Positions 35,909 through 44,066 of a stretch of 64,000 nt of DNA are shown one piece after another (within the stretch, counting starts at the first letter, position 1; each line of letters starts with the position of its first letter). This DNA is from an uncultured Clostridia bacterium (GTDB taxonomy: Bacteria; Bacillota; Clostridia; Christensenellales; HGM11417): contig CALVJY010000002.1 of the NCBI GenBank assembly GCA_944332455.1, positions 1 through 64,000 of the forward strand. Reading direction: 5' to 3'. The notes below the pieces were generated by a model. That model saw only the letters and a program-made list of their open reading frames with translations. It was not told where the DNA came from and did not search any database. A program made the position numbers and the translations under genes.

Positions 35909-36367
35909 ATGAGATCCCTCAACCGTGAAAACACGGCCTACGTCGAATACGTCAAGCAAAAAGACCCCAAGACCAAGGTCTTGAAGACCCTGATCATCGC
36001 CTTCTGCGTGGGCGGCTTCATCTGCATGGTGGGGCAGGTCTTCCGGGACATTCTGCAATCCTCCTTCCCCGATCTGGATCCCGACGTTCTGTCCGGGCTG
36101 GTGACCGCCATCATGATCTTTCTGGGGGCCACCCTGACCGGGCTGGGCCTCTACGACGACATCGGCAAGTTCGCGGGGGCGGGCTCCATCATCCCCATCA
36201 CCGGCTTTGCCAACTCGGTGGTCTCTCCGGCCATGGAGTACAGGACCGAAGGCGTGGTGTACGGCATCGAGAGCAAAATGTTCGTGATCGCCGGCCCCAT
36301 CATCGTCAGCGGCGTGGTCTCCTCCGCCCTGGTCGGGCTGATCTACTGGATCATTTCCCTGTTCTAG
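35909..36367 (+). CDS. spoVAC: Stage V sporulation protein AC
   Basis: 152 residues from ATG at 35909 with AAAGGAG eight bases before. Four membrane helices; the KTLIIAFCVGGFICMVGQVF and GAGSIIPITGFANSVVSPAM segments are typical. SpoVAC is the membrane channel subunit that moves dipicolinic acid into the developing spore and out at germination. First gene of spoVAC-AD-AE, the short three-gene form usual in Clostridia. No firm sigma G promoter could be assigned. Confidence 0.95.
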   Translation: MRSLNRENTAYVEYVKQKDPKTKVLKTLIIAFCVGGFICMVGQVFRDILQSSFPDLDPDVLSGLVTAIMIFLGATLTGLGLYDDIGKFAGAGSIIPITGFANSVVSPAMEYRTEGVVYGIESKMFVIAGPIIVSGVVSSALVGLIYWIISLF

Positions 36368-36376
36368 GAGGCCGCC

Positions 36377-37465
36377 ATGGATCGTCACACGCTGCTGTTC
36401 CGGCACGCCCCCCGGATCGTGTCCGCCTCCTCCATCGTGGGCCGGCGGGAAAAGGCGGGGCCTTTGGGCCGGTACTTCCCCCACGCCCTGAAAGACGACG
36501 TCTTCAGCCAGGAATCCTTTGAAAAGGCCGAGCGGCAGATGCTTCAGTTCGTGATCTCCGACGCCGTCCGCCGGGCGCCGGCCGGAAAAAAATTCGTGGA
36601 TATCCTGCTGGCGGGGGACCTGATGAATCAGATCGTCTCCTCCTCCTTTGCCGCCCGGGAGTTCACGGCCTCCTTCTGCGGGCTGTACGGGGCCTGCTCC
36701 ACCATGGCCGAGGCCCTGGCGCTGGGCGCGACCTTCGTGGACGGCGGCTATGCCGGCCAGGTCGTGGCCTGCACCGGCTCCCACTTCGGCAGCGTGGAGC
36801 GGCAGTTCCGCTTCCCCCTGGAGCTGGGCACCCAGCGCACCCCCACCGCCCAGTGGACGGTGACCGGAGCCGGCGCCTGCCTGATCGGAAGCAGCGGCAA
36901 TTTCCCCCGCATCCTCTCGGCCACCCTGGGCAAGGTGGTGGACTACGGCATTTCGGACGCCAACAACATGGGGGCGGCCATGGCCCCCGCCGCCCGGGAC
37001 ACCATTCTGACCCACTTCGAGGACACCGGCACCTCGCCGGCGGACTTCGATGCCGTGGTCACCGGCGACCTGGGCAAGCTGGGTTCCGAAATTCTGGACG
37101 ACCTCTGCATGGAAAAGGGGGTCTCCCTGGGCAAGATCCACTTCGACTGCGGCGCCGCCATCTACTCCCTCGAGAAGGAGAACTTTCAGGGGGGCAGCGG
37201 CGCGGGATGCTCGGCTTCGGTGTTCGCAAGTTTTATCTACGACCGCCTGATGTCCGGGGAGTGGAAGCGCATCCTCTTCGTGGCCACCGGCGCCCTTTTA
37301 AGCCCCGTCACCACCCAGCAGGGGGAAAGCATCCCCTGCGTGGCGCACGCCGTCTGCGTGCAGGGTCCCGCCCGTCCCCGCGCCGGGAAAAACTCCGTCC
37401 AGGCGGCAGCCGGGAAGGCCAGGACCCCGGGACCGAAGACCGGGAAAAGCCGGTCGAACACATAA
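36377..37465 (+). CDS. spoVAD: Stage V sporulation protein AD
   Basis: 362 residues; the usual length is about 335-340. Thiolase-fold protein that binds dipicolinic acid for the SpoVA channel. CGLYGACSTMAEALALGATF and DNNMGAAMAP-type segments with SGAGCSASVFASFIYDRLMS are typical. The last ~30 residues (AGKNSVQAAAGKARTPGPKT) are a basic low-complexity extension not seen in family members I recall. Nine bases after spoVAC with AGGAGG overlapping the gap. Confidence 0.95.
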   Translation: MDRHTLLFRHAPRIVSASSIVGRREKAGPLGRYFPHALKDDVFSQESFEKAERQMLQFVISDAVRRAPAGKKFVDILLAGDLMNQIVSSSFAAREFTASFCGLYGACSTMAEALALGATFVDGGYAGQVVACTGSHFGSVERQFRFPLELGTQRTPTAQWTVTGAGACLIGSSGNFPRILSATLGKVVDYGISDANNMGAAMAPAARDTILTHFEDTGTSPADFDAVVTGDLGKLGSEILDDLCMEKGVSLGKIHFDCGAAIYSLEKENFQGGSGAGCSASVFASFIYDRLMSGEWKRILFVATGALLSPVTTQQGESIPCVAHAVCVQGPARPRAGKNSVQAAAGKARTPGPKTGKSRSNT

Positions 37466-37488
37466 AATAAATTTTTCCGGAGGATCGC

Positions 37489-37851
37489 ATGATTCTGGAA
37501 TTTCTGAAAGTCTTTCTGGTGGGCGGCACCATCTGCGCCATCGGACAGCTGCTTCTGGACTACACCAAACTGACTTCGGCCCGCATCCTGGTGCTGTTTT
37601 TGCTGATCGGGGTGGTGCTGCAGGCCCTCAACCTCTACCAGCCCATCGTGGATTTCGGGGGGAGCGGCGCCACCGTCCCCATCGTGGGATTCGGCTATCT
37701 GCTGGCCAAGGGGGCCATGGAGGGGGCGAAGATCGGCTTTCTGGAGGCCCTGACCGGAGGCCTTTCGGCCGCCGCCGTGGGTCTGACCGCCGCCATCGTG
37801 TTTGGCTATCTGAACGCCCTCATCTTCCGCTCCCGCACCAAAAAGCAATAG
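37489..37851 (+). CDS. spoVAE: Stage V sporulation protein AE
   Basis: 120 residues, four membrane helices. FLKVFLVGGTICAIGQLLLD and GSGATVPIVGFGYLLAKGAM are family signatures. It is a membrane partner of SpoVAC in dipicolinic acid transport. TCCGGAGG precedes the ATG. Last gene of the sporulation operon; followed by a 20-bp tandem repeat and a strong terminator. Confidence 0.95.
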   Translation: MILEFLKVFLVGGTICAIGQLLLDYTKLTSARILVLFLLIGVVLQALNLYQPIVDFGGSGATVPIVGFGYLLAKGAMEGAKIGFLEALTGGLSAAAVGLTAAIVFGYLNALIFRSRTKKQ

Positions 37852-37966
37852 TCCCTCCGCGGCAGCAATAATTCCTCCGTGGCAGCAATAGTTCCTCTGC
37901 GGCAGCATAAGTCCCTCCGCGGCCACAATAGTCCCTCTGCGGCAGCAATAATCCCTCCGCGGCGGA
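37852..37966 (+). repeat. 20-bp tandem repeat, nearly six copies
   Basis: Units follow GTCCCTCCGCGGCAGCAATA with a few changes each (CTCTGCGG, CTCCGTGG). They start right after the spoVAE stop and end before the terminator. Non-coding minisatellite in the 3' untranslated region. Confidence 0.9.
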
Positions 37967-38007
37967 AACATCCGTCCTTTTCCCCGACCCCGCTTCCTCT
38001 GACGATC

Positions 38008-38047
38008 AAAAGGGGCAGGCCTCCAACAAGGTCTGCCCCTTTTTTCT
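38008..38047 (+). terminator. Terminator of the spoVA operon
   Basis: AAAGGGGCAGGCC / GGTCTGCCCCTTT stem followed by T6. 38048-38240 shows nothing further. Confidence 0.9.
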
Positions 38048-38248
38048 GCCCTGCCCGGCCGGAAGACGCGAACAGCCTTTAAGGCACACCGCACGAAGAT
38101 CGTCCGTCCGCCGTCAGACTTTTCCCAATTCGTCCAAAATCAACCGGGGGTGTCTTTGCAATAAGGGGCTTTCAAACGGTTTTTCAGGCCGTCATTCGCG
38201 CATGTCCGGCCGTCGGCAAATTTTTCTCGGGGAAAAACTCGAAAAATA

Positions 38249-38277
38249 TTGTTTTTTGAGCCGGATTATGATATACT
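38249..38277 (+). promoter_or_regulatory. Sigma-A promoter of the repeat-rich protein gene
   Basis: TTGTTT, 17-base spacer, TATACT, 28 bases before the ATG at 38306. Confidence 0.7.
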
Positions 38278-38305
38278 GTTAGTATAAAAATAAGGAAGAG
38301 GTCTT

Positions 38306-39172
38306 ATGAGCCAGGATTCTTTTGATCCGGATCGCTACAAATTCGATCCGGAAACGGGCAAACCCCTGCAGGGAAGCGCCCCTTCTTCGGATATCCCGCC
38401 GCTGCCTGCGCAGCCCGGGGGACCTTCGGCGGCGCCGTCGGAGGCCCGGCCGGATCCCAACGCGGCCGGCCAGCCGACCCCATCCGCCCAACCGGACGGG
38501 CAGGCCCCTTACGGACAGCCCACGCCGCCCGGACAACCCGGACAGCCCCAGCCCGGCCCCTATGGTCAGCCCGGTCCCTACGGATCCGGACAGCCCTACG
38601 GGCAAAACGGGCAGCCCTTCTACGGCCCCTATTACGGTCCCTGTTACGGACAGCCTTACGGCCAACCCTACGGACAGCTGTCCCCCAATCAGCCGGGAGC
38701 CGGTCAGCCTTACGGGCAGAACGGGCAGGGCGGACAGCCGGTCTATGACCCCAACCGGCCCTACGGGCAGAACGGGCAGCCCTATGCGCCCAACCAGCCC
38801 TACGGTCAGCCGGCCGCTTCCAACCAGCCCTACGGCGCGCCCGTTCCGGGAGCCTACGGCCCCTACGGTCAGCCCCTGCCCCCGCAGAACGGACCGTTTG
38901 CGCCGGCCGAACCCACAGGGCCAAAAGGCTTCGGGATCGCCTCGCTGGTGCTGGGCATCTGCTCCATCGTCCTATGCTGCTTTATCTGGGTGGGGCTTCT
39001 GACCTCCGCCCTCTCGATCACCTTCGGGATCGTGCAGACCGTAAAGCGCAAGACCACCCTGGGCACGGTGGGCCTGATCCTCGGCATCGTGGGCGCCGCC
39101 CTGTTCGTGCTGCTGATCTTCATGGTGGCCACCGGCCTGCTGGAGATCACCTACAACATCAGCACGCCCTGA
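38306..39172 (+). CDS. Tyr/Gly/Gln/Pro-rich repeat protein with DUF4190-type membrane domain
   Basis: 288 residues. Residues ~65-205 are a low-complexity region with many YGQ/PYGQ units (QPYGQNGQ, NQPYGQP) with no membrane segments. Residues ~210-285 form two or three membrane helices (GFGIASLVLGICSIVLCCFI), like DUF4190. AAGGAAGAGG precedes the ATG. A paralogue follows 58 bases later. The role is unknown; such YGQ-rich tails may mediate surface or multivalent contacts, an inference from composition. Confidence 0.85.
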   Translation: MSQDSFDPDRYKFDPETGKPLQGSAPSSDIPPLPAQPGGPSAAPSEARPDPNAAGQPTPSAQPDGQAPYGQPTPPGQPGQPQPGPYGQPGPYGSGQPYGQNGQPFYGPYYGPCYGQPYGQPYGQLSPNQPGAGQPYGQNGQGGQPVYDPNRPYGQNGQPYAPNQPYGQPAASNQPYGAPVPGAYGPYGQPLPPQNGPFAPAEPTGPKGFGIASLVLGICSIVLCCFIWVGLLTSALSITFGIVQTVKRKTTLGTVGLILGIVGAALFVLLIFMVATGLLEITYNISTP

Positions 39173-39230
39173 CGGTCGCTTGACACCAATTTAACAGAAA
39201 AGCCGATCTCAGGCTTTCAGGAGGGTACCT

Positions 39231-39791
39231 ATGAACGAACAGAACTACGATCCCAATCAGCCGAACGTCCGGCCCCCGCAGGGGGATCAGCCGGCTCCTC
39301 CGGCCCAGCCGGGCGGGCAGGCCCCTTACGGACAGCCCTATGGGCAGCCTTACGGCCAGCCCTACGGACAGAACAACAGTCAAAGCAGCCAGCCTTACGG
39401 GCAGAACGGGCAGAGCGGACAGCCGCCCTACGCGCCCTATGACCCCAATCAGCCCTACGGGCAGACCCCCGTTCCCCCGGGCGGATACGACCAGCAGCCC
39501 CAAAAGCCCAAGGGACTGGCCATTGCCTCTCTGGTGCTGGGCATCTGCTCGCTGGTGCTGTGTTGTTTCTACTACCTGATGGTGCCCTGCGCCATCGCCG
39601 GACTGGTGCTCGGCATCGTGTACCTCTCCAAATACGGCAAAGACGCCATGGCCACAGCCGGCCTCGTGTGCAGCGCCGTCGCCCTGGCCCTGGCGGTCTT
39701 CACGCTCATCTTCGAAGCCTCCATCCTCGCCTGGCTGACTGAGAACTATCCCGAGTACGTTGAATCCTACATGTCCATTTTCCTGAGATGA
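39231..39791 (+). CDS. Second YGQ-repeat membrane protein
   Basis: 186 residues, a shorter paralogue of the preceding gene. The first ~95 residues carry PYGQ repeats; the rest has two or three helices (GLAIASLVLGICSLVLCCFY) with the same cysteine-pair position. CAGGAGGGT precedes the ATG. The stop overlaps the next gene's ATG (ATGA), giving a three-gene unit with the DUF2752 protein. No direct functional evidence. Confidence 0.85.
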   Translation: MNEQNYDPNQPNVRPPQGDQPAPPAQPGGQAPYGQPYGQPYGQPYGQNNSQSSQPYGQNGQSGQPPYAPYDPNQPYGQTPVPPGGYDQQPQKPKGLAIASLVLGICSLVLCCFYYLMVPCAIAGLVLGIVYLSKYGKDAMATAGLVCSAVALALAVFTLIFEASILAWLTENYPEYVESYMSIFLR

Positions 39792-40186
39792 ATCTGAAAG
39801 TCAAACGGGCAATCATCCTCGCGGGGGTTGCCCTCTTTTTGTCCCTCGCCGTCTTTCTGTACTTCCAGGACCCCATCGACGGCGACCTGTTCCCCTGCTG
39901 GTTCAAATCCCGCTTCGGCGTGACCTGCCCCGGCTGCGGGCTGACCCGGGCGCTGTATTCCCTGCTCCACCTCGACCTTTTGAGGGCCGTCCGCTATCAC
40001 GCCTGGTACGTCCTCTGTCTGCCGGTGGCGGGCTATGCCCTGCTCTCCCTGGGCCTGAACCACTTTTTCGATCGGAAGATCCTGCCCACCATCCCCTTCC
40101 GCCTCTGGGAGGTCTGGGTGTTCGTGGGCGGACTGATGGTCTACCAGGTCCTGCGCTGGATCTTTCCCGCCCTCTCCCTGGCCTGA
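39788..40186 (+). CDS. DUF2752 membrane protein
   Basis: 132 residues with three to four membrane helices. FGVTCPGCGLTRALYSLLHL carries the CPGCGxTR signature of DUF2752, a family of unknown function common beside small membrane proteins. Start set by the ATGA overlap with the upstream gene. End of the three-gene unit; a terminator follows about 40 bases later. Confidence 0.92.
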   Translation: MNLKVKRAIILAGVALFLSLAVFLYFQDPIDGDLFPCWFKSRFGVTCPGCGLTRALYSLLHLDLLRAVRYHAWYVLCLPVAGYALLSLGLNHFFDRKILPTIPFRLWEVWVFVGGLMVYQVLRWIFPALSLA

Positions 40187-40225
40187 AAGGAGGGCAGATC
40201 AGTCGAGGCCGTCCTTAAAAGCGCA

Positions 40226-40262
40226 AAAGAGCCGTCATCTTCGGATAACCGCTCTTTTTTGT
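40226..40262 (+). terminator. TTCG-loop terminator, copy 1
   Basis: AGAGCCGTCATC / GATAACCGCTCT stem with a TTCG loop and T6. The ~58-bp region is repeated at 41075-41132. 40263-40491 has no supportable gene. Confidence 0.88.
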
Positions 40263-40491
40263 TCTGTTGAAGAGAGTCCGCTATTACAGCATATTCTTCT
40301 TTATTTGTCAAAAAGTCCGGCTCGCTTGGGCAGCGCTTTATCCGTTTGGAAAAGACCGATCCGGCGCTTTCCCGTTATCTGAAAACAGGCCCGCTTTGGC
40401 CGGCAGAATTGCCCTCCGAAAAGATAAAGCCCCCGCCTGGCACAGAGGAAAAAGATCGTCGCTTTTCCGCCGGCAAAGCGGCCTCCGGCTG

Positions 40492-40860
40492 TCAGTCCAC
40501 TTCCTCAAACTCCACGAGAGATCGCAGCCTCTCCGGCAGTTCCTTGTCGGCCAGCGGGAATTTCCCGTAGGGCGTACGCAGGATCCGCGGGGCGTGCTTA
40601 AAGATAAAAAAGATCACCCTGCAGGGCGGCTCGTCCGCCTCAGGCTCCTCATAGGTCTCGCACACCTTTTCCGTCCCGTCCGGATTGAGGTACTGCTCCA
40701 TGTAGGGAGCCTGCCAATCGGATTTCTTTTTCCCTCGCTCCGGCACAGTAAACTTTTCCCACCTGATCTCGGACGGCCGTACATTCAGCGCCATCTCCAC
40801 TAAAAACCAATCTTCGTTGTAGTTGTAGCAGTCATAAAAGCTGACCTTTTTAGATCTCAT
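40492..40860 (-). CDS. Unknown small protein
   Basis: 122 residues with CAAGGGAGGCGGG before the ATG. Soluble, with a helical C-terminus (KELPERLRSLVEFEEVD) and a basic-aromatic middle (KHAPRILRTPYGKFPLADKE). No family recognised. It is flanked on both sides by copies of the same terminator, so it sits in its own insulated unit and could be a later insertion; this is inference. Confidence 0.7.
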   Translation of the reverse strand: MRSKKVSFYDCYNYNEDWFLVEMALNVRPSEIRWEKFTVPERGKKKSDWQAPYMEQYLNPDGTEKVCETYEEPEADEPPCRVIFFIFKHAPRILRTPYGKFPLADKELPERLRSLVEFEEVD

Positions 40861-41090
40861 TTCCCGCCTCCCTTGACTTTATGCCCTTAGTATAGCACAC
40901 TTTCCCCTCCGTTTCAAGTCTTTTTCAAAAAAAACAGGCTTTTTTAAAAAACACTCCGTCCCGGAAGGCTAAGGCTGTTCCCCTAAGAGAGGCGGGACGG
41001 CCTGTCATGATCTGGGAACGTCAAATTGGCCGGGCCTCGATTTCTTCAAAAGAGCAGGACACATGCCATGCCGGCCCTTAAAAGCGCAAA

Positions 41091-41124
41091 AGAGCCGTTA
41101 TCTTCGGATAACCGCTCTTTTTTG
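41091..41124 (+). terminator. TTCG-loop terminator, copy 2
   Basis: AGAGCCGTTATC / GATAACCGCTCT with TTCG loop and T6, near-identical to copy 1 including flanks. 40861-41090 has no gene I can support. Confidence 0.85.
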
Positions 41125-41274
41125 TTCTGTTGATCTTCTGTTGATCTGTTGATGCAAGTCCGGCCCGTTTGTCGATTTTTCAGGGACCGGGCAGGCAAAG
41201 TAAATGCCGCCAAAGACAGGATTTTTTCAGGAGAACAGACCGGCCGCGGCTTTAGAACAGGACCGGCCGCGGCT

Positions 41275-41541
41275 TTACTCCTCTTCCCGGTTCTGCTTGC
41301 CCGCCTTTTCGCCGGCCGCGATCAGCTTTTGCACCACGCCGTCGTAGTTGTAGTGGGGATACAGGCAGACCGAGCAGTCCTTGATCCCCTTTTCGGTAAA
41401 GGTGTAGTTTCCGCCGCAGTCCAGAAAATAGAGGGGACAGTAGCACATCAGGCAGTTGAAGCCGTCGGGATCGGGGGTCGGGTGGCAGGGGAAAAATTCG
41501 CAGTCGCGGTGCTGAAAAAACTTGTAGCGGGTGGTATCCAT
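41275..41541 (-). CDS. Cysteine-rich small-domain protein
   Basis: 88 residues from ATG at 41541 (AGGTGA upstream). RDCEFFPCHPTPDPDGFNCL, CYCPLYFLDCGG and GIKDCSVCLYPH give the nine-cysteine pattern of the cysteine-rich small domain family, a probable metal-binding module of unknown role often found near cobamide genes. No such genes are nearby here. A 22-bp direct duplication (ACCGGCCGCGGCTTTA) flanks its stop. Confidence 0.85.
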   Translation of the reverse strand: MDTTRYKFFQHRDCEFFPCHPTPDPDGFNCLMCYCPLYFLDCGGNYTFTEKGIKDCSVCLYPHYNYDGVVQKLIAAGEKAGKQNREEE

Positions 41542-41555
41542 TTTCACCTATGTAC

Positions 41556-42644
41556 TCAGTTCAGATAGGTCAGGATCAGCCAGATCAGCAGGGCGGCCAG
41601 CGCCAGCATGCCCAGGGTGAAAAAGCCGATCTTGAGCGGGGAGCGGGGCACCTTTCCGATGACCTTGCCCGTGGAGCCGTTGACGTAGAAGTGATAGATC
41701 TTGGTGTTGAAGCGGTAGTTGCAGATCCAGATGGGCAGCAGCATGTAACGGAAGGTCACGTCCTTGTAGAAGGAGGAGACGTTCAGAAAGTCCACCACGT
41801 CCGCGTGATACAGGTTTAAGATCTCCTGCCGGATGATCTTGTCCAGCCCGGAGCGGGCCTCCAGCCAGGAAGTGTCCATGTCCTTGTCGTAGTGGGAGGC
41901 CGCAAACCCGGCCAGAAAGCGCTGATCGTAGGCCACCGACTTTTCCAGCCTGTAGGGGCGCAGGTCGTCCACCTGACGCTGGGTCAGGTAGGGACTGGCC
42001 TCCACGATGTAGTCCTCAAAGGCGCGGGAAAAGTTGCCGGACACCAAAAACCAGCGGATGCGGGTCTCGGTGCGCCGGTTCTTGCCGCTGCCCACGGTCA
42101 CGGTGTAGCGCTCCCCCAGCCTTCCGTTGTAGACGCTGTCGGAATTGGCGTTGAACAGCCAGCAGGGCGAGTAGACGCCGTTCATCTGATCGGCCGCCGC
42201 CTGCTTTTTGAGCTTGTTGGGCACGAACCACTTCTTTTTGACCCAGGCCAGAAAGTTCTTTTTGGCGGCCTCCTCGTCAAAGAGAAAGGGCAGCACCCCG
42301 TTGGGCTTCATGCCGGACAGCTCGTCGGTGGCCACGACGTTGGTGGTGCCGCAAAAGGGACAGGTCTTGGCGATCTCGGTGCGGGCCAGGATCTCCTTGG
42401 CCCCGCAGTTCTCGCAGCGGTAGACCACGGTCTCCTCGCCCCAGGTCTCCTTGGGGCGCTCGCCGGTGGCAAAGTCCACGGGCTGGACCCCGTAGGTCTT
42501 GCCCATTTCGAACTCGCCCCCGCAGTGGTCGCAGACCAGCATCTGCTTGGCAGGCGAAAAGACGAGGTTCGCCCCGCAGGAGGGACATTTGAAAACCTCA
42601 GTCTCGTGTTGTTCGGCGTTGTAAAGATCCATGACGTCCGCCAT
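41556..42644 (-). CDS. TFIIB-type zinc-ribbon membrane protein
   Basis: 362 residues from ATG at 42644 with ATAGGAGGGGAG. Zinc-ribbon pairs in the first 110 residues (CPSCGANLVF, CDHCG, CENCGAKE, CPFCG), a middle domain and a C-terminal membrane anchor (IGFFTLGMLALAALLIWLIL). Proteins of this type occur next to SPFH/virion-core-like proteins such as the one at 44067, so the pair may act at the same membrane. The mechanism is unknown. Confidence 0.8.
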   Translation of the reverse strand: MADVMDLYNAEQHETEVFKCPSCGANLVFSPAKQMLVCDHCGGEFEMGKTYGVQPVDFATGERPKETWGEETVVYRCENCGAKEILARTEIAKTCPFCGTTNVVATDELSGMKPNGVLPFLFDEEAAKKNFLAWVKKKWFVPNKLKKQAAADQMNGVYSPCWLFNANSDSVYNGRLGERYTVTVGSGKNRRTETRIRWFLVSGNFSRAFEDYIVEASPYLTQRQVDDLRPYRLEKSVAYDQRFLAGFAASHYDKDMDTSWLEARSGLDKIIRQEILNLYHADVVDFLNVSSFYKDVTFRYMLLPIWICNYRFNTKIYHFYVNGSTGKVIGKVPRSPLKIGFFTLGMLALAALLIWLILTYLN

Positions 42645-42657
42645 GTTCTCCCCTCCT

Positions 42658-42890
42658 ATAGTGCCTGAAGGCACACCCTGTACGCCCAGGCGGCAGCGCC
42701 GCCGGGCAACGCGCCCACTCTCGGCTAACCGAAAAATTGGCTGATTGTTCCTGCGAAGGATGAAAGTCGATATGTGCCGCGAGGCGGCACTCGATATGTG
42801 GGCTTGCTCCCACTCGATATGCAAGGCTCCACTACGTTCGCCTTGCTCGATATGTGCCACTTTGTGGCACATTGTGGACGGAAAACATAA
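42658..42890 (+). repeat. Hairpin element family A
   Basis: Starts GTGCCTGAAGGCAC and has the constant GCCCACTC ... GTTCCTGC middle. Four different small hairpins (GTGCCGC/GCGGCAC, GTGGG/CCCAC, CAAGGC/GCCTTG, GTGCCAC/GTGGCAC) are linked by TCGATATG. Same architecture as at 25490 and 51790. Confidence 0.8.
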
Positions 42891-42959
42891 CAGAGAAATT
42901 TATAGACTCGTAACAGATTGCTTTTTACAAAATCTATATATGCACCGGATATGCACCGG

Positions 42960-43411
42960 GCTTTCAATCTCGTGGCGACGATGGCGGACATGCGCCGCCA
43001 TCGGACTCAATCCGACTTTTGCGGTGAGCAAAAGCCGGGGTGGAAAAGGGTGAATCAAAAGGCAAAGCCTTTTGAGAGGGGAAAAACGTTGCAGAGCTTT
43101 GCCAAAGGCAAAGTGAACAACGGTTGTCCCCTCAAGTCCGACCGATTTTGCCGCAGGCAAAATCGCGCCTGATCGGAAAAGCGAAGTGTTTTCGCAAAAG
43201 TCCGGACCTGTGCCGGACTTTTGCACGATCGAAAATTTACGGTGAGTAAATTTTCGGCGGAAAAGAGTGAATCAAAAACGCACAGCGTTTTTGAGAGAGA
43301 AAAACCGCTGCCGAGCTTTCCAAAATGGAAAGCGAACAGTGGTTTGTCTTTCAAGCCCGGCTCATTTTCCGCCATCGGCGGAAAATGACGTTTGGCCGGA
43401 AGCGAAGCGCT
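42960..43411 (+). repeat. Hairpin element family B
   Basis: TTTCAATCTCGT, the GATGGCGG/CCGCCATC hairpin, GAAAATTTAC/GTAAATTTTC, GAAAAACGTTGCAGAG and CCTCAAGTCCG modules in the usual order, following a family A element by ~70 bases. Confidence 0.8.
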
Positions 43412-43600
43412 TTATTTCGCCTCGTTCATCATCTTGACCAGGGCCTCGGGATCCTGGCCGTGCACGGCGGCGGCTTCCTCCACGGTCTCGCCGTGGGCCA
43501 TGGCGCAGCCCAGGCAGTGCATGCCGACGTTCATCAGCACTTCGGCCGCAGCGGGGTTGATGGAAAGAGCTTCCTTAATGGTCATTTCCTTGGTGATCAT
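43412..43600 (-). CDS. DUF1858-domain protein
   Basis: 62 residues: MITKEMTIKEALSINPAAAE, then VLMNVGMHCLGCAMAHGETV with the CxGC pair. This is the complete DUF1858 domain, related to small hybrid-cluster- or nitrite-reductase-associated proteins and thought to bind metal or ligands. Start at 43600 with AGAGAGG upstream. It sits alone between two family B repeat blocks. Confidence 0.9.
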   Translation of the reverse strand: MITKEMTIKEALSINPAAAEVLMNVGMHCLGCAMAHGETVEEAAAVHGQDPEALVKMMNEAK

Positions 43601-43649
43601 GTTGATATACCTCTCTGAAAAATTATTTTTTGACTTGTTTGCAAAATAC

Positions 43650-44066
43650 CGCTCACGCGCAGGCTTTCCATCTCGTCGCGACGATGGCGGACATGCGCCG
43701 CCATCGGACTCAATCCGACTTTTGCGGTGAGCAAAAGTCGGGGTGGAAAAGGGTGGGTGCCTGAGGCACCTTGCAAGTACGCCCACACGAAGCGAAATGA
43801 AAAAGCTAAAGATTTAATTCCCTGCACTTGCCTTTGAAAGGGGAAAAACACGGCAGAGCTTTGTCAAATGAAAACCTGTTCCAGGAAAAACAACCGGGTT
43901 TCCCTTTCAGACAGCGTGGGCGTTCTCGCCCGGCGGCGCTGCCGCCTTGTCCCCTCAAGTCCGGCTCATTTTTCGCAGAGCGAAAAATGACGTCTGGCCG
44001 GAAGCGAAGCGCCTTTCAAGTCCGACCGATTTTGCCGCAGGCAAAATCGCGCCTGGTCGGAATAAA
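43650..44066 (+). repeat. Hairpin element family B with partial A pieces
   Basis: TTTCCATCTCGT and the GATGGCGG hairpin, a GGGTGCCTGAGGCACC hairpin, GAAAAACACGGCAGAG, CGGCGGCGCTGCCGCC and TTTTGCCGCAGGCAAAA stems. A scrambled version of the same modules. No gene supported. Confidence 0.75.
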
